A model generated the notes under the pieces. It was not told the DNA's origin and did no database searches. It was given only the letters and a program-made list of their open reading frames with translations. Positions 39,063-49,644 of a DNA stretch of 64,000 bases are shown piece after piece; within the stretch, counting starts at the first letter, position 1, and the number at the start of each line of letters is the position of its first letter. Origin of the DNA: Ehrlichia canis str. Jake. GTDB lineage: Bacteria; Pseudomonadota; Alphaproteobacteria; Rickettsiales; Anaplasmataceae. Position numbers and translations under genes: made by a program. The DNA lies in NCBI RefSeq assembly GCF_000012565.1, contig NC_007354.1, positions 434,001 through 498,000 on the forward strand, written 5' to 3'.

Positions 39063-40556
39063 AAAGTTATTATTTGTCAGTTTGTAAAAAAACTTAAATT
39101 CTGTGTTATTATTATAGTAAATTTATCATGTTTATATGTTTAAATTATTCAAAATACCAAATATAACTAATCTAGAAAGTTGTATTAGTGTTAAATTGAG
39201 AATACTTATGTGTGTATTGTTTTTGAATTTGTGTAGATATTATAATTAATGTTTATTTATTAAATTGAAATAGTTGTAGGTTTTTTTGTATTAGTTGTGA
39301 ATATTTTATTTCGTATATTATATTCTCTTATTTCCATTATTATATGTTACTGTATATAGTAACTTATGTAAGGATTGAATTATAAATTGTTGAAAAGTGA
39401 ATATTTCTGGTGTATGTGTCACGTTAATTTATGTTTACTTCAGTTACTATAAAGGTATCAATAATGTATTAAACTATTCTGTTATTTTATAGTTGTCTTG
39501 ATTCCAGTTAATTGTTTATATTCTTCTTATTAATCATTTTTTGCTGTGAAATAAATATATAAAGAAAATTTTGCAGTAATTTTGTATGCATTTTTACGCT
39601 AGTGCTTGATGAAAGCTTATGATTTTGTGGATATTAGAATCACTATTTAAACTGTTGTATAAAAATTATGTGTAGTACGTGTTCATGATAAATTTAGATA
39701 TCTATGATAATTTTTTAATGTATTCTAAAATTTTATTTTCAATGCTAATGTATTAGTGAATGTTATAGAAACATTCTTACATTTTTTGGAGTACTTATCT
39801 CACATAATTTATATCAAGTTTTTACTCATGTTTGTAGTATATATTCTTCCATTGCATATAATACAAGATTTTTTATTGTATTAGTATGTTTAGAAAAAAC
39901 ACTAATATAATTTTTATGTGCATTTTCACACTAGTATTTAATGAAGAATGTTTGTTCTTGATGAAAAGTGCTCTTATTATACAACTGTGTGAAGTATTGT
40001 TAGTATGTAATACTATTAGGGTTACTCATCTGTTGTAGTTTTTTTGTATTTTTTCTCAAAATAATACTTTAATGAGTATTATGAGAACGTTCTTGGATTT
40101 TTTTAATGCTAGTATTACATAATTTAGTAGAGTTTCGTTTGTTTGTAGTGCATATTATTTTAATTCTACGCATGTGCTGTTTATTGTACTGATATTATAA
40201 AAAATACAGGTATAGTTTTTATATGCATTTCTACAGTAATATTTAGACTTGTGGTTTTTGAATATTAAAAGAACTATTTGAGATGTTGTATAATAATTAT
40301 TATGTACACACATATCTGATGTCATTTTTTTAATGCATTGTTATCCTAACATTTGACTTTGGGTATTGGTTCATTATAGACATTAGAAAACATTATAAAC
40401 TTTCTTAGAGTGGATAGCGTAATTTAGTAAAATTTTTACTTATGTTTAGATTATCTTAACATACAGATGTACAAAGTTTCTTTATTGTATTATTAGTATG
40501 TGTAGGAAAGAATAATCTAGTTTTTATGTGAATTTTCAACGAATGTTTAATAAGTA
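39063..40556. other. 1.5-kb non-coding region between dnaG and rpoD
   Basis: This is the longest gap in the window, between convergent genes. It has no reading frame worth calling. Its right 1.0-1.2 kb consists of strongly decayed repeats of roughly 305-330 bases (separate entry). No tRNA, rRNA or GC-rich RNA gene is visible. Confidence 0.6.
39250..40556. repeat. Degenerate tandem array, unit about 305-330 bp
   Basis: The landmark T-x-T-(A/G)-T-G-x-A-T-T-T-T appears as TTTGTATGCATTTTTACGCT (39581), TTTTTATGTGCATTTTCACA (39911), TTTTATATGCATTTCTACAG (near 40216) and TTTTTATGTGAATTTTCAAC (near 40521). Each is preceded by a (T)TATTAGTATGT- or ATTATAAAAAAT-like phrase. A second shared block is CATAATTTAGTAGAGTTTCG versus GTAATTTAGTAAAATTTTTA (near 40115 and 40421). 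The last copy reaches the rpoD stop codon. Divergence is high, so the array is old. Confidence 0.6.
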
Positions 40557-42425
40557 TTAAAAGAACCCTCTGAGCTTTCTTGCACGGCTTGGATGACGTA
40601 ATTTGCGTAAAGCTTTTGCTTCAATTTGTCGTATACGTTCTCTTGTTACGTTAAATAATTTTCCTACCTCCTCTAGAGTATGATCTTTTCCACCTTTACC
40701 TATTCCAAACCTCATACGTAAAATTCTTTCTTCTTTTGGTGTTAATGTTGACAGTACCTTTGTGGTGATTTCTCTTAAATCTGCTAATACTGCTGCATCT
40801 TCTGGTTTTACTGCGCGTTTATCTTCTATGCAATCACCAAATGTACTACTATCATCATCTCCTATAGGACTTTCTAAACTTACAGGATCTTTGACTATTT
40901 TCATGACCTTACGTATTTTATCTACATTAATATTTAATTTTGCTGATAGTTCTTCTAGTGTTGGTTCTCTGCCCATTTCATGTAGCATTTGTCTTAACGT
41001 ACGGTTAATTTTATTTACAGTTTCAATCATATGTACAGGAATTCTAATAGTACGTGCTTGATCTGCTATTGCTCTGGTAATTGCTTGCCTGACCCACCAC
41101 GTTGCATAGGTTGAAAATTTATATCCACGCTTATAGTCAAATTTATCTACTGCTTTCATTAATCCAATATTTCCTTCTTGTACTAGATCTAGAAATTGTA
41201 AGCCTCTGTTTGAATATTTTTTTGCAATTGATACTACTAATCTTAGATTTGCCTTAATCATCTCTTGCTTTGCTTGATTTGCTGCACGTTCGTGCTTTTG
41301 TATTTTTGTTACTAGTGCTTTAAATTCAGTTAGGTTGTTCTCTCCAGAAAGTAATTTAATTTTACTATACATACTTACTATGTTACTTTCCTCATTTGCT
41401 AGTAGATTGTTCCATTGTGGAGAAGTACCTTTTTTTTGTAGTACAGAGTTAGTATTGTATGCATCTAGAAAATCTTTGCGTTGTATGCCATAACTTTCAG
41501 CAAGGGAAATAATTTTAGCTTCTTCTGCTGCGATTGATTTGCTTAAACTATAGATTTGTTGTGTGATTGATAATACTGCAGAATTACTGAGTTTAATTTG
41601 ATATATCATTTCCCATATACTATCATGTAGATCGTTGTATTGTTTTTCAATGTCTTGATTAATTTTGCCTTGATACTGTTTCTTGAGTTCTAAAATTTTT
41701 TCTGCTGATGCAATTACTGAATCTAAAATACTTACAACTTTAGGCAGTAATGCATTTTCCATTTCCAATATTGAAGCGTTTATTGAAACATTTTCTTCAT
41801 CGTCATCTTCTGAAATGTCTGTATCTTCATCAGATTCATCTATTAAATCTTTATCGTAATCTAAAACACTAGCTTCATCAGCATCGGCAAATTTTTCTGG
41901 GAATTCATATCTGTAATTTGCATCTAAATCTATTAGATCTCTTAACATTATTTGTTCATTTACTAAGTCATCTCTCCATGACATGAATGTACGCAGTACT
42001 ACTGGAGATTCTACTAATGACCTTAGCATATTTACTTTTTCTGATTTTATTTTTTTTGCAATTTCAATTTCTCCTTCACGAGAGAGTAATTCAACTGAAC
42101 TCATTTCACATAGATACATGCGTATAGGATCATCCGTTTGCCCAAAATCCCAAGATTTTATACCTCCATCTGATACATCATCTTCATCTAAGTCTTCTTT
42201 TATTCTATTTTCTTCTACTATGCTATTTGCTTCATCTTCATCACTTTGTTCGAGAACATTAATGCCTGAATCTTGAAGCATTGATATGGTTTCATCTATA
42301 TTATCAGCTGATAATACATAATCAGAGAAAACATCGTTGATATCGTTGAATGTAACAAAGCCTTGTTTTAGCCCCTTACTTACAAGTGTTTTGAGCAATT
42401 CTTTATCTGTTTGTAGATCTTTCAT
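40557..42425 (-). CDS. rpoD: RNA polymerase primary sigma factor RpoD (sigma-70)
   Basis: RpoD directs RNA polymerase to housekeeping promoters. The 622-residue protein has region 1.1 at the N-terminus, region 1.2 with [21 protein letters not shown], a variable acidic insert rich in Asp/Glu near 195-215, and region 2 from about 395 ([43 protein letters not shown]). Region 3 follows, and the region 4 helix-turn-helix ends [20 protein letters not shown]. It stands alone, with its 3' end in a decayed repeat array. DnaG and RpoD are convergent neighbours here rather than an operon, unlike the classical dnaG-rpoD arrangement. Confidence 0.97.
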   Translation of the reverse strand: MKDLQTDKELLKTLVSKGLKQGFVTFNDINDVFSDYVLSADNIDETISMLQDSGINVLEQSDEDEANSIVEENRIKEDLDEDDVSDGGIKSWDFGQTDDPIRMYLCEMSSVELLSREGEIEIAKKIKSEKVNMLRSLVESPVVLRTFMSWRDDLVNEQIMLRDLIDLDANYRYEFPEKFADADEASVLDYDKDLIDESDEDTDISEDDDEENVSINASILEMENALLPKVVSILDSVIASAEKILELKKQYQGKINQDIEKQYNDLHDSIWEMIYQIKLSNSAVLSITQQIYSLSKSIAAEEAKIISLAESYGIQRKDFLDAYNTNSVLQKKGTSPQWNNLLANEESNIVSMYSKIKLLSGENNLTEFKALVTKIQKHERAANQAKQEMIKANLRLVVSIAKKYSNRGLQFLDLVQEGNIGLMKAVDKFDYKRGYKFSTYATWWVRQAITRAIADQARTIRIPVHMIETVNKINRTLRQMLHEMGREPTLEELSAKLNINVDKIRKVMKIVKDPVSLESPIGDDDSSTFGDCIEDKRAVKPEDAAVLADLREITTKVLSTLTPKEERILRMRFGIGKGGKDHTLEEVGKLFNVTRERIRQIEAKALRKLRHPSRARKLRGFF

Positions 42426-42568
42426 AACTAATAAATATTGAGAAACGACAAACTTGAACTGGTATCATACTATAAACTTATTGTCAATTATAAAACTTTA
42501 TTATATACATATATTAAAATGATCATTAAAAATTTATTTATTGTTTAAAAAATTTCTGATGTAGAATA

Positions 42569-43522
42569 TCAGTTTTGTGAAAAAAAATCTATAATTTTAT
42601 CTCTGATAAAGCTGTTATCATTTGATCGATTTACTTGAGATCTAAATTCTGCTGAATTATCTAGAGAAGCACTATACCAACTTATGTGTTTTTTTGATAT
42701 TTTAACTCCTATATCTTTTCCGTAATATTCTATCATGTGGTCATAATGGTTTGTTATAATTTGTAGTTTTTCTGATGGTGATGGTTCAGGTAAAATTATG
42801 CCTGATTTTATAAAATGCAAAGCTTGATTAATAAACCATGGTTTACCGTATGCTCCTCTTCCTATCATGACTCCATCTGCTTGTGATTCTTCTAATGATG
42901 TTTTTATATCATCTAGGTTTTTTATATCTCCATTAGCTATGACAGGGATTTTTACGCATTTCTTGATATTGCTGATGAATTTCCAGTCTGCTTTTCCATT
43001 AAACATTTGTGTTCTTGTTCTACCATGTATTGTTATCATTTTTATTCCACTTTCTTCAGCAATTTTAGCTAATTTTGGTGAATTTAGATTGTTATTGTCC
43101 CATCCAGTACGCATTTTCAATGTTACTGGAATTTTTACTGCTTTTACTACAGATTCTAGGATTTTTGCAGCTGTAATTTCATCTTTCATTAGTGCTGAGC
43201 CAGCATAGCTATTAACTACTTTCTTAACGGGACAGCCAAAGTTTATATCTATAATTTTTGCACCCATGTCTTCATTGAGTTTTGCAGCTTCTGCCATTAT
43301 TGCTGGATCACACCCAGCTAATTGTACAGCGGTATTAGCTTGAATTTGTGATTTTTGTAGACTTTGTTTTGTTTGTATGATCATTGCACGACTTGCTATC
43401 ATTTCTGATACTAATAATCCAGCTCCAATGTTTTTTACAAGGCAGCGAAATGGAAAATCAGTTACACCAGACATTGGTGCTAATATTACTGGATGTTCTG
43501 ATATGAATTGTCTGATATCCAT
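42569..43522 (-). CDS. dusB: tRNA-dihydrouridine synthase (Dus)
   Basis: Dus enzymes reduce uridines in the tRNA D-loop using FMN and NADPH. The 317-residue protein has the TIM-barrel pattern: LAPMSGVTDFPFR near 14-26, DINFGCPVKKVVNSYAGSAL with the catalytic Cys at 97, TLKMRTGWD, TIHGRTRTQMFNGKADW and VIANGDIKN. The last is followed by GVMIGRGAYGKPWF. The spacing and CP-x-x-x-V motif fit DusB, but the subtype is by pattern only. It is monocistronic. Confidence 0.9.
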   Translation of the reverse strand: MDIRQFISEHPVILAPMSGVTDFPFRCLVKNIGAGLLVSEMIASRAMIIQTKQSLQKSQIQANTAVQLAGCDPAIMAEAAKLNEDMGAKIIDINFGCPVKKVVNSYAGSALMKDEITAAKILESVVKAVKIPVTLKMRTGWDNNNLNSPKLAKIAEESGIKMITIHGRTRTQMFNGKADWKFISNIKKCVKIPVIANGDIKNLDDIKTSLEESQADGVMIGRGAYGKPWFINQALHFIKSGIILPEPSPSEKLQIITNHYDHMIEYYGKDIGVKISKKHISWYSASLDNSAEFRSQVNRSNDNSFIRDKIIDFFSQN

Positions 43523-43953
43523 ATGTTTAATAATCTTTTTTTTATTTATTATATTGTGGTGTAAATAAGGATTATTATCAATGTTTATACTTAACTTTAA
43601 AAGAAAAATCCTTACTTTTATTATTAAGTAATAGATATCTACTTGGTGTTTTTCTGTATTTTAGTTTGTGAATTATGGAATATTATTTCTAGTTTTGAAA
43701 TGTTATTATTAACTTTTGTATTTCACAGTATAGTAAATTTTAAGTTATCTGATTAAAATATTAGAGGATTTAAATTATAAAATAGAGAATAGTTTCTGTA
43801 AATAAGTGCTTTTATTTAGTGTACTGTTACAGTGTATATGTATTTAAAGTTTTTAAAAAAAATTTTTTATTTAATAATTGCTAAAGATGTTTTACAATCT
43901 ATGTAGTATTTATTATTAATAATGTATAGCGTATTATTAATGATAATTTAATT
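43523..43953. other. Divergent intergenic gap between dus and ispE
   Basis: This AT-rich region of 430 bases separates two divergent genes and presumably holds both promoters. No repeat, RNA gene or confident motif is seen. Confidence 0.5.
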
Positions 43954-44802
43954 ATGTCAATATTTTTAGTGAAAGCACCAGCAAAAGTTAATTTATTTTT
44001 GCATATTACTGGTAAACGCATTGATCAACATCATTATTTGGAATCCTTATTTGTTTTTGTTAACGTTTATGATCTTTTAGAAGTTAATATTGATGGGAGA
44101 AAGAGGGGAGTATATTTTTCAAATTTTAAGATTAGTAAATATAATAATACTGTGTATAAGGCAATAGAATTGTTGTTAAAGCACAGTTCTGTACGTCCAA
44201 ATATTTCTGTAAATGTGATAAAAAATATTTTAGTTTCTGCAGGATTAGCAGGTGGGTCAGCTGACGCTGCTGCCATCATACGTTTATTAGGTAATATGTG
44301 GAATATTGATTGTAAATTGCTACAAGATTTAGCGTTAAAAGTTGGGAGTGATGTTCCAGCATGTTTAGAATCTAAAACGCTTTTTGCTAAAGGAGTTGGA
44401 GAAGATATACTGTTGTTACCTGATTTATTATTGCCGAGATACATTATACTTGTTGCACCGAGAGGTAAGTCATTAAGTACAGCAAAAGTCTTTAATCATT
44501 ATAAGTGTGATAATTTCTCTGCTTCAATATGTGATAAACTTCCTGTTAAACAAGATGATTGGATGGAATTGATTTATAATTCTAAGAATGATTTACTAGA
44601 TGTAGCATTGAATTTTGTTCCAGAAATAGAAGAAATATTATTTGTATTAAAGAAATTAAAAAATGTTTTTATTGCACGTATGACTGGCAGTGGTGCTACG
44701 TGTTTTGCATTGTTTCATGAGTTAAGTCATGCTGAGAATGCAGCTAAGCACTTGCGGATGACACGTCCTGATTGGGTAATATTTAATGCTAAAATACTTT
44801 AA
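43954..44802 (+). CDS. ispE: 4-diphosphocytidyl-2-C-methyl-D-erythritol kinase (IspE)
   Basis: IspE phosphorylates CDP-methylerythritol in the non-mevalonate isoprenoid pathway. The 282-residue GHMP kinase has KAPAKVNLFLHITG at 7-20 with a Lys at 11, the ATP-binding loop VSAGLAGGSADAAAI near 93-107, and KVGSDVPACL with the conserved Asp near 133. The family's D-G-Y-H near residue 27 reads D-Q-H-H. The C-terminal ARMTGSGATCFALF segment is clear. It is monocistronic. Confidence 0.93.
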   Translation: MSIFLVKAPAKVNLFLHITGKRIDQHHYLESLFVFVNVYDLLEVNIDGRKRGVYFSNFKISKYNNTVYKAIELLLKHSSVRPNISVNVIKNILVSAGLAGGSADAAAIIRLLGNMWNIDCKLLQDLALKVGSDVPACLESKTLFAKGVGEDILLLPDLLLPRYIILVAPRGKSLSTAKVFNHYKCDNFSASICDKLPVKQDDWMELIYNSKNDLLDVALNFVPEIEEILFVLKKLKNVFIARMTGSGATCFALFHELSHAENAAKHLRMTRPDWVIFNAKIL

Positions 44803-45324
44803 CTTTCAGTATTTTTCTGTTGGTAAATCTATAGAGAGTTCAATCATTGATCTAAATAATTACTTTATGAATTGAGTATGTAGGTTGTGTGATGATAGCT
44901 ATATAATCAGTTATTACTATCAGGTTATTTTAACTTTTCTAGGTAACAGATTGTAAATATGTATGGTCATTACATGATCAATAACGAAGGTATATCATTT
45001 ATAGTTTGACATATTGATTTGTTCTGTGAGAATAATTGTATTGTTATGTTATGCTGATAAGTTATGTATATTGATCAAAACTTCTTAAATCTTTTTATAT
45101 AATGATAATTTATGTGATACTTAATACTGTAATACAAATTGGTTATTACGATTATTTATAGTCCATAAGTAATATTTATTTTGTAATATGTGTAGTAAGT
45201 TTATTTGATATTTTAATTTTTTCTAACATAGTAGTATTTTGATTGTGAATCTGTAAGTAATAATGATTATAGAAGTGTTCTAATATGGTTATTCTCTTAA
45301 ATGTTTATAACATTTTCAAGCGTA
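44803..45324. other. Convergent intergenic gap between ispE and cutA
   Basis: This AT-rich gap lies between two gene ends. No reading frame, RNA or repeat was recognised, and no T-run-associated hairpin is obvious. Confidence 0.5.
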
Positions 45325-45645
45325 TTATAAAGTAATGCAGTCATTTATCCAATGTGTAAATTTGTCATTTGTATTGGTTGGATCTATGGTAATGATTGCA
45401 GGTGTATCGTATGGATGAATTTCTTGTATCTTATCAGTTGCTGCGTGAACTAAGTCATTTGTTGTTTTTAATATAATAGCACATTCACTGTTGTTATGTA
45501 TTTCGTTTTCCCATAGATATACTGATGTAATATTGTTGAATATATTAGCACATGCTATTAGCTTATTGTTTAGTAAAATGTTGCTTATGCGATATGCATC
45601 TTCATAAGTAGGAGTAGTTGTGTAAATTAAAGAAATATTTGTCAT
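45325..45645 (-). CDS. cutA: CutA-family divalent-cation tolerance protein
   Basis: The 106-residue protein has the trimeric CutA pattern: LIYTTTPTYEDAYRIS at the start, LIACANIFNNITSVYLWENEI in the centre, and LKTTNDLVHAATDKIQEIHPYDTPAII near the end, finishing FTHWINDCI. CutA was linked to copper tolerance in E. coli, though its real biochemical role is uncertain. It lies 110 bases downstream of cckA on the same strand and may be read through from it. Confidence 0.93.
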   Translation of the reverse strand: MTNISLIYTTTPTYEDAYRISNILLNNKLIACANIFNNITSVYLWENEIHNNSECAIILKTTNDLVHAATDKIQEIHPYDTPAIITIDPTNTNDKFTHWINDCITL

Positions 45646-45753
45646 ATGTAGTTTTCTATAGTTCAGATATTATTGTTATAATTATAGAATAGATCAAATT
45701 TTGTGAATTTATACTTATTTTTTTGTGATGTGTAAGCATTAATTTAATGTTTT

Positions 45754-48228
45754 TTATGAATGTTCTGATATTTCTAATACCTTTTCTGTAAGTTGTTTAA
45801 GAGTAAAAGGTTTAGATAGAAAATTTATTTTTGTTGCATCTATGTTGCTGTGCTTATTGAATACTTCTTCTGCATAACCTGAGATAAAAATAATTTGAAT
45901 ATCTGGTTTGGCTTTTAATATTTGTTCTACAATTTCTGGTCCACTTATTTTTGGCATGACTACATCGCTGATAACAATATCTATTGGGTATTTATTGATA
46001 ATATCTAATGCTTGATCTCCACAACTTATATCTATTACTTTGAATCCTTTTTTAGTTAATGCTTTTGTTGCAAATATTCTTACAGGATCTTCATCTTCAA
46101 TTAATAAGATTGTTGTAGAAGTGCTTACTTGTGGTATTACATTATTTACTTCTTGTGAATATTTATTGTATGGTATTTCTATATCGTTACTGTTTGATAA
46201 ATGCACTGTGGGGATAAGAATAATAAAAGTAGTACCTACATTTACTGTGCTTTTGACATATATATATCCATCTGTTTGTTTTACTATTCCATATACTGTG
46301 GATAAACCTAATCCTATACCAGAAGCTGTTTCTTTTGTAGAAAAGAATGGATCAAAGATTTTTTTCATGATTTTATCTTCCATACCATATCCTGTGTCTG
46401 AAATTTCTATTGCTACGTATTCTCCATCTTCTATTTGTTCTTTATCTGGAGAAAACATGTTTTTTAATAGTATTTTTAAAGCATCTGTTTTAGTATTATA
46501 TGTTTTTATGCTTAATTGTCCTCCTGTTTCCATTGCAGCTCTTGCGTTTACTACAAGATTGATAATTACTTGTTCTAGTTGACATAAATCTGCTTTGACT
46601 AGGTTGATGTTTTGTTCATATTGAATTTTTAGTTCTATACTTTCATTAATTAATCTCTTAATCATATGTAAGAGATCTGCAATTATGTTGTTTACATCAA
46701 GAATTTTAGGTTGTAAAGTTTGTTTCCTTGAAAAAGCAAGTAATTGCTTTATTAGATTTGTTGCTCTGTTTGCATTTTGTTTTATCTGCATGATGTCTGA
46801 AAAAGAAGGATCTGTTGCAGTATGTCTTATCAATAGCAAATCACAAAAACCTATTATTGCAGTTAAAATATTATTGAAATCATGTGCTATCCCACCAGCA
46901 AGTTGACCAATAGCTTGCATTTTTTGCGATTGTTCTAATTGTATTTCTAAGTTTTTACGATCTTCACTATCAGTTATATAACATATGATAAACATGTTAT
47001 TCTGGTGTATAAATTTATTAAAATGAATTTTGACATATAAGTTATTATAAAGCTGTGCTTCCAATGACATGTTTTTAACAATGTTATTTTGGAAGTATTT
47101 TTTAATTTTTTTATTATATGAAGGTAATATGTATTCAAAAATATAATCTTTACTGTGTTTAACTAGCCTTTTTAGTGTGTTGTTTGATTTAAGGATCTTG
47201 CCATCTGTGCTACATTGTAGAATAGCTATTGGTGCTTCTGTAAAACATGGATGTAAGTGATAGTTGAGAATATCAGAGTTTACTGGAGTTAAGAGTCCAT
47301 AAATGTAACTATGGTTGTTTTTATCATAGAATGCAGCTTGTGATATATGTGCTTTGAATTTGATACCTGTACTTGTTGATAATGTAACTGTATTATTGTC
47401 TATGATTTTGTCTTTATTATAGCCCTTGACTAAGAAATTAGTTAATGTAGTGCCATTTTCTATTGAATTTAGTTCTAACATTTTTAAAAAGCTATCATTT
47501 GCAGATAATATTACTCCTCTATGATTGAGTAAATATGCACCCACGCAATGCTTCTGAATTAATCTTTCATATACTTGTTCTTTAGTAATTTTTATAGCTT
47601 TAAGTACAAAATATTCTTGAGGTCTTGCAAGAGGTGCAAAAAATAGGTTTATCTTTTTTGAATAATTAATTTCTATTTCTGGATTTTCTGATACTGGATC
47701 TAATATTAGTGTAAAGTTAGAAATTTTGTTTTTTGTATTTAAACAAAAATATGTGTTAATTGATAACTTGTTTTTAAGTGCATTTTTGAATGTTTCTATT
47801 TCTTGTTCACTAATATTACCTATTTTTAATATGTCAAATAGATTTAATTTTGTTTCTTGATTTTTTATAAATCTTTCATAAAATCTTGCATCGGAGTATA
47901 TAATTTTGCCATCATTTTTTATTATTAAACAAAACTCAGTATTATGGTTTAGAGAATTGGCAAAAATCATGTTTTGGTATTCTATTGACGCAATGATATG
48001 CAAGTATTGTCTTAGTTGTATTGATATTGCTAATATACTTATGCTTGTGAATATACAATTAATAATGATATTGATGTAGCTATCATATATGTTAAAAATG
48101 TATAAGCTTAATATACATAGTAATGGAGCTATTAAAAAAATAGATAATTTACATACTGACAATCCGTATCTTCTTATTACAAAATCTACTTTATTATCGT
48201 GTGTGTTGTCTGTATGTCTTTTTCTCAT
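45754..48228 (-). CDS. cckA: Hybrid sensor histidine kinase CckA
   Basis: CckA phosphorylates the master regulator CtrA through ChpT in alphaproteobacteria. The 824-residue protein has two N-terminal transmembrane helices (about 20-65) and PAS-like regions (about 85-360). The dimerisation/His domain GQLAGGIAHDFNNILTAIIGF has its His near 448. ATPase motifs follow: NLVVNARAAM, DTGYGMED and GIGLGLSTVYGIV. The C-terminal receiver has IEDEDPVR and the phosphoacceptor in VISDVVMPKISG near 752. The phrase AGGIAHDFNN is typical of CckA. In Ehrlichia, CckA-CtrA is one of the few two-component pairs. Confidence 0.93.
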   Translation of the reverse strand: MRKRHTDNTHDNKVDFVIRRYGLSVCKLSIFLIAPLLCILSLYIFNIYDSYINIIINCIFTSISILAISIQLRQYLHIIASIEYQNMIFANSLNHNTEFCLIIKNDGKIIYSDARFYERFIKNQETKLNLFDILKIGNISEQEIETFKNALKNKLSINTYFCLNTKNKISNFTLILDPVSENPEIEINYSKKINLFFAPLARPQEYFVLKAIKITKEQVYERLIQKHCVGAYLLNHRGVILSANDSFLKMLELNSIENGTTLTNFLVKGYNKDKIIDNNTVTLSTSTGIKFKAHISQAAFYDKNNHSYIYGLLTPVNSDILNYHLHPCFTEAPIAILQCSTDGKILKSNNTLKRLVKHSKDYIFEYILPSYNKKIKKYFQNNIVKNMSLEAQLYNNLYVKIHFNKFIHQNNMFIICYITDSEDRKNLEIQLEQSQKMQAIGQLAGGIAHDFNNILTAIIGFCDLLLIRHTATDPSFSDIMQIKQNANRATNLIKQLLAFSRKQTLQPKILDVNNIIADLLHMIKRLINESIELKIQYEQNINLVKADLCQLEQVIINLVVNARAAMETGGQLSIKTYNTKTDALKILLKNMFSPDKEQIEDGEYVAIEISDTGYGMEDKIMKKIFDPFFSTKETASGIGLGLSTVYGIVKQTDGYIYVKSTVNVGTTFIILIPTVHLSNSNDIEIPYNKYSQEVNNVIPQVSTSTTILLIEDEDPVRIFATKALTKKGFKVIDISCGDQALDIINKYPIDIVISDVVMPKISGPEIVEQILKAKPDIQIIFISGYAEEVFNKHSNIDATKINFLSKPFTLKQLTEKVLEISEHS

Positions 48229-48361
48229 GTTAAAATAGAATAATATTTATTAGTCATAAATGATATATAAAATATCTAATATTGCCATATGAATATTATA
48301 CTGCTTGATGTAGTGTGACAGCATAATTTAATTTTCTATTAATATTCAATGTGAAAAATAT

Positions 48362-49021
48362 TTAAAATAATTTGAGAGCAATTGTCATACCTTCTTCTGT
48401 TGGAAGAAGTGTTGTTAAGTATTTGTTTTTATCTGACAGTCTTTTGTTAAAGGATAGCATCTTATCTATTGTAGTTTTAGGAACTTTTTTTGTGATATTA
48501 TCGCTAGAATATACATTCCCAAATAGTAGTGTATTATCTGCAACTATTAGCCCATTTTTTTTTATATTTAATTCTGCCCAATCTAGATAATTACAATATT
48601 CTGCTTTACTTGCATCTATAAATACCATGTCAAATGGTGATAGATCAGTTAATTTATTTAATGCTGATATTGCTGTATCATTAATTACTGTTACTTTATG
48701 AGATAAATTATATTTTTCAAAATTACTTTTTGCTAATTCAGCGTTTGTAGTATCTTTTTCTATAGTATATATATACCCATTTTCTGGTAATGCTTTAACC
48801 ATGCACATAGCAGATGATCCAACAAATGTTCCAATCTCTATTATGGATTTTATGTTATTCATTTTTATTAATAATTGTAGTATTTGACCTTCAGCAAGAT
48901 TGAGTTGCATTAAGGATATATCTCTGGTTATCAGTTGATGTGTTGCTACAACGTCTTCATCTGTAATTGAAAATAAATCGTGAATATACTGTGATTTTTT
49001 GTTTAATATTTTGTCGCGCAT
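48362..49021 (-). CDS. Class I SAM-dependent O-methyltransferase (Methyltransf_3 type)
   Basis: The 219-residue protein matches the caffeoyl-CoA/catechol O-methyltransferase family. Motifs include QGQILQLLI-like text before the SAM site, IIEIGTFVGSSAMCMVKALP near 59-78, IYTIEKD, FDMVFIDASKAEYCNYLDW and LIVADNTLLFGNV. The metal-binding Asp and Asn residues of the family (DAS and DNT) are present. The natural substrate is unknown; such proteins in bacteria methylate small molecules or tRNA. It lies 130 bases upstream of cckA on the same strand. Confidence 0.85.
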   Translation of the reverse strand: MRDKILNKKSQYIHDLFSITDEDVVATHQLITRDISLMQLNLAEGQILQLLIKMNNIKSIIEIGTFVGSSAMCMVKALPENGYIYTIEKDTTNAELAKSNFEKYNLSHKVTVINDTAISALNKLTDLSPFDMVFIDASKAEYCNYLDWAELNIKKNGLIVADNTLLFGNVYSSDNITKKVPKTTIDKMLSFNKRLSDKNKYLTTLLPTEEGMTIALKLF

Positions 49022-49256
49022 AAAACAATTTTATATAAATAAAAATTGGTAGTATAATCTTGATTGTAATTTAATTTGAGTTTTTGTTCAATTGTTAATA
49101 TATTATTGAGTTGCAAATTAACAACACTTTTTTTAAAAAACGTGATATATCAATATTTTTTATATCGTTTTATTAAGGTTATATGATATAATTAACATCA
49201 TTAGATAGTTATGTAAGAACTAATAATATAGTTAATATGGTGAGGTAGTAATAACA

Positions 49257-49556
49257 ATGAGCTTTTACACGCATGATGTAATAAAGAAACAAGTATCAGA
49301 TACTTTTAATAAGTCAAGTAACAGCACTTATTCTGTGTTGAATGATCCTGCATACCGTGATAGGTATAGAGAAAAATTCCTTGAAGCTCAGAAGAAGGGT
49401 ATGGATATGGTTGTATATTATGATGGTACCATAGCGTTAATAGAAAATAAAATAGCAATGTATCAATATGGTTGGCATAAAAAAAGAAGAGAATTTGAAC
49501 GAATTAAATTTGCTGCTGAAACCAAGAAAAAAAAGAATAAATCAAATTTGTGTTAA
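49257..49556 (+). CDS. Small conserved-looking hypothetical protein
   Basis: I do not recognise this 99-residue protein with confidence. It looks soluble and basic. It has a helical N-terminus (HDVIKKQVSDTFNKS), a central segment ending MDMVVYYDGTIALIENKIAMYQYGW, and a Lys-rich C-terminus (KKKKNKSNLC). The ATG is preceded by a purine-rich GGTGAGGTAG, which supports real translation. A gene lies in the same direction about 90 bases downstream (the NAD(P)HX repair gene). The Lys-rich tail could bind nucleic acid, but that is a guess. Confidence 0.7.
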   Translation: MSFYTHDVIKKQVSDTFNKSSNSTYSVLNDPAYRDRYREKFLEAQKKGMDMVVYYDGTIALIENKIAMYQYGWHKKRREFERIKFAAETKKKKNKSNLC

Positions 49557-49644
49557 GTAATTTGAAATGCTGTTAGTAATACATAATGTTAAGTAGTGTT
49601 TAGCTTATTGATGATGTTACTTTAATGTATGTCAATTGGAAAAT

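Noticed and set aside
46040-46582. 180-codon plus-strand open frame inside cckA.
   Set aside because: It is antisense to the conserved ATPase and receiver regions of CckA and has no independent signature.
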